Shown here piece after piece: positions 63,085-64,000 of a stretch of DNA of 64,000 bases. How positions within the stretch are numbered: the stretch's first letter is position 1; every line of letters starts with the position of its first letter. A program made the translations under genes and the position numbers. The stretch is from Papilionanthe hookeriana x Papilionanthe teres. Lineage: Eukaryota > Streptophyta > Magnoliopsida > Asparagales > Orchidaceae. The notes beneath the pieces are model-generated. The model was not told where the DNA came from and ran no database searches. It saw only the letters and a program-made list of their open reading frames with translations. Where the stretch lies: contig CM040423.1 in NCBI GenBank assembly GCA_022702705.1, positions 43,907,575 to 43,971,574 of the forward strand, written 5' to 3'.

Positions 63085-64000
63085 TGCCGATTTCTAAAGC
63101 CCCGCAAAGAAGCAGCCAATGACGAGAGCAGTGAGTGCTTTTGTTACGAATATAGAAATCTCTATTTGCAGAGCCCATTTTTAATATGCTCTGTGAACTC
63201 CCTACTTCACCCGTCTCCTCCAGACTCGCTCTAGCGGCTTATGATCTGTGCTTTCATCCGCTATTTTCGTCCGCGCGAATGCTGAATCGTTTTGTGAAGA
63301 ATCGGGAATCCTACTCCTGCCAAGCCTATCTTCTTGTCTGCGCTGTCGCCTTCTACTTGTACACGTGCAAAGGCCGTTAGAGCTGATGCAGGTTTTTCTT
63401 TTTTTTCCCCTTCTTATTATTTTTATAAAAACGATTGTAATTTAATACTTGTTATAAATATGATAAATATTATTTTATTTTGAAAATAATTTTTTTTTAT
63501 GACTATCATATATTAAGTAAATTTGATTGTAAAAAAATAAAAAAGATTTTCATGATAATTTTTTTCTTCAAAAAAGCTGTTTTAGATAAATTTTGGAGGA
63601 TATGTATACATACCATAAAAAACTTTCATATATACATCTCTATGACCTATAAGTTAAATATTAGTGAAATACCACCCAAAATTTCATTTCACCATCCAAG
63701 TATACCACCTAGTGAGACTTCTTTTCCCTAACTTCTTCGGAAACACATGAGGCTACTACTTATTACTTGTGTGGTCACTCCTTCGACGACGACGGAGTCA
63801 AGCATGAAATCGACAGCGAGCGGCTAGTCAAACGTGAGGTCGACACCTGAGATGCGGGTATGCCTACTTCTACAAGCACAATGGGCAACATGTCCATGAA
63901 TTGAAACTGCTCCAGTTTAATGTGACTAGATGTTGGAGCAATGAATAGAGGAAATGATCTGACCCTTTATCATACTTTGTTAACTTAAACTATAGCTCGG
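63085..64000. other. Right edge of copy B
   Basis: 63,090-63,380 is the GC-richer upstream side of the acidic ORF. 63,310-64,000 matches copy C's end at 41,720-42,404, including a MITE-end-like stretch near 63,608. No recognised gene. Confidence 0.45.

Overview
The window looks like a gene-poor, repeat-rich stretch of a flowering-plant nuclear genome. Evidence: intron-split relics of plant genes (dymeclin, biotin-carboxylase part of 3-methylcrotonyl-CoA carboxylase), plant-type retrotransposon relics (RTE, L1 with RNase H, Ty1/copia), a very long-LTR Ty3/gypsy-type element, AT-rich intergenic DNA and (TA)n microsatellites. I cannot name the species. I see no clearly intact conventional gene; the best candidate for a retained reading frame is a small acidic minus-strand ORF present twice.

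Layout. The backbone is a locus present three times in the same orientation. Copy A runs from the left edge to about 34,800. Copy C (34,817 to about 42,404) is diverged and rearranged and carries a biotin-carboxylase gene fragment. Copy B runs from about 42,404 to the right edge, and its part from 47,355 on is closely similar to copy A. The end of copy C (about 41,720-42,404) matches the right edge of the window, so the tandem unit is about 21.6 kb before insertions. Each copy holds, in order: a truncated RTE 3' end, dymeclin exons, a MITE-like element, the last dymeclin exon, a minus-strand L1 relic, a copia RNase H relic with a 194-bp 3' LTR, a (TA)n tract, and the small acidic ORF. Copy C keeps only the first and last parts.

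Copy A is interrupted at 4,423-23,100 by an 18.7-kb LTR retrotransposon. It has about 5.4-kb LTRs, TG...CA ends and a 5-bp target duplication (AATAC); copy B shows the empty site. Its 7.9-kb interior has a primer-binding-like site, a frameshifted gag region, and a higher-order tandem array ahead of the 3' LTR. I see no reverse transcriptase, RNase H, protease or integrase, so it looks like a gag-only (TR-GAG/LARD-like) non-autonomous derivative of a Tat/Ogre-like lineage.

How the parts relate. The RTE insertion, the L1 and copia relics and the MITE predate the duplication that produced A and B, because they sit at matching places. The large LTR element came afterwards, or sits on only one haplotype. 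Differences between the two LTRs, and between A and B, are strongly enriched at CAG/CTG trinucleotides (CAG read as CGG or CGAG, CTG as CTTG or TCG). This looks more like methylation-linked basecalling error than mutation, so frameshifts and LTR age estimates here should be treated with caution.
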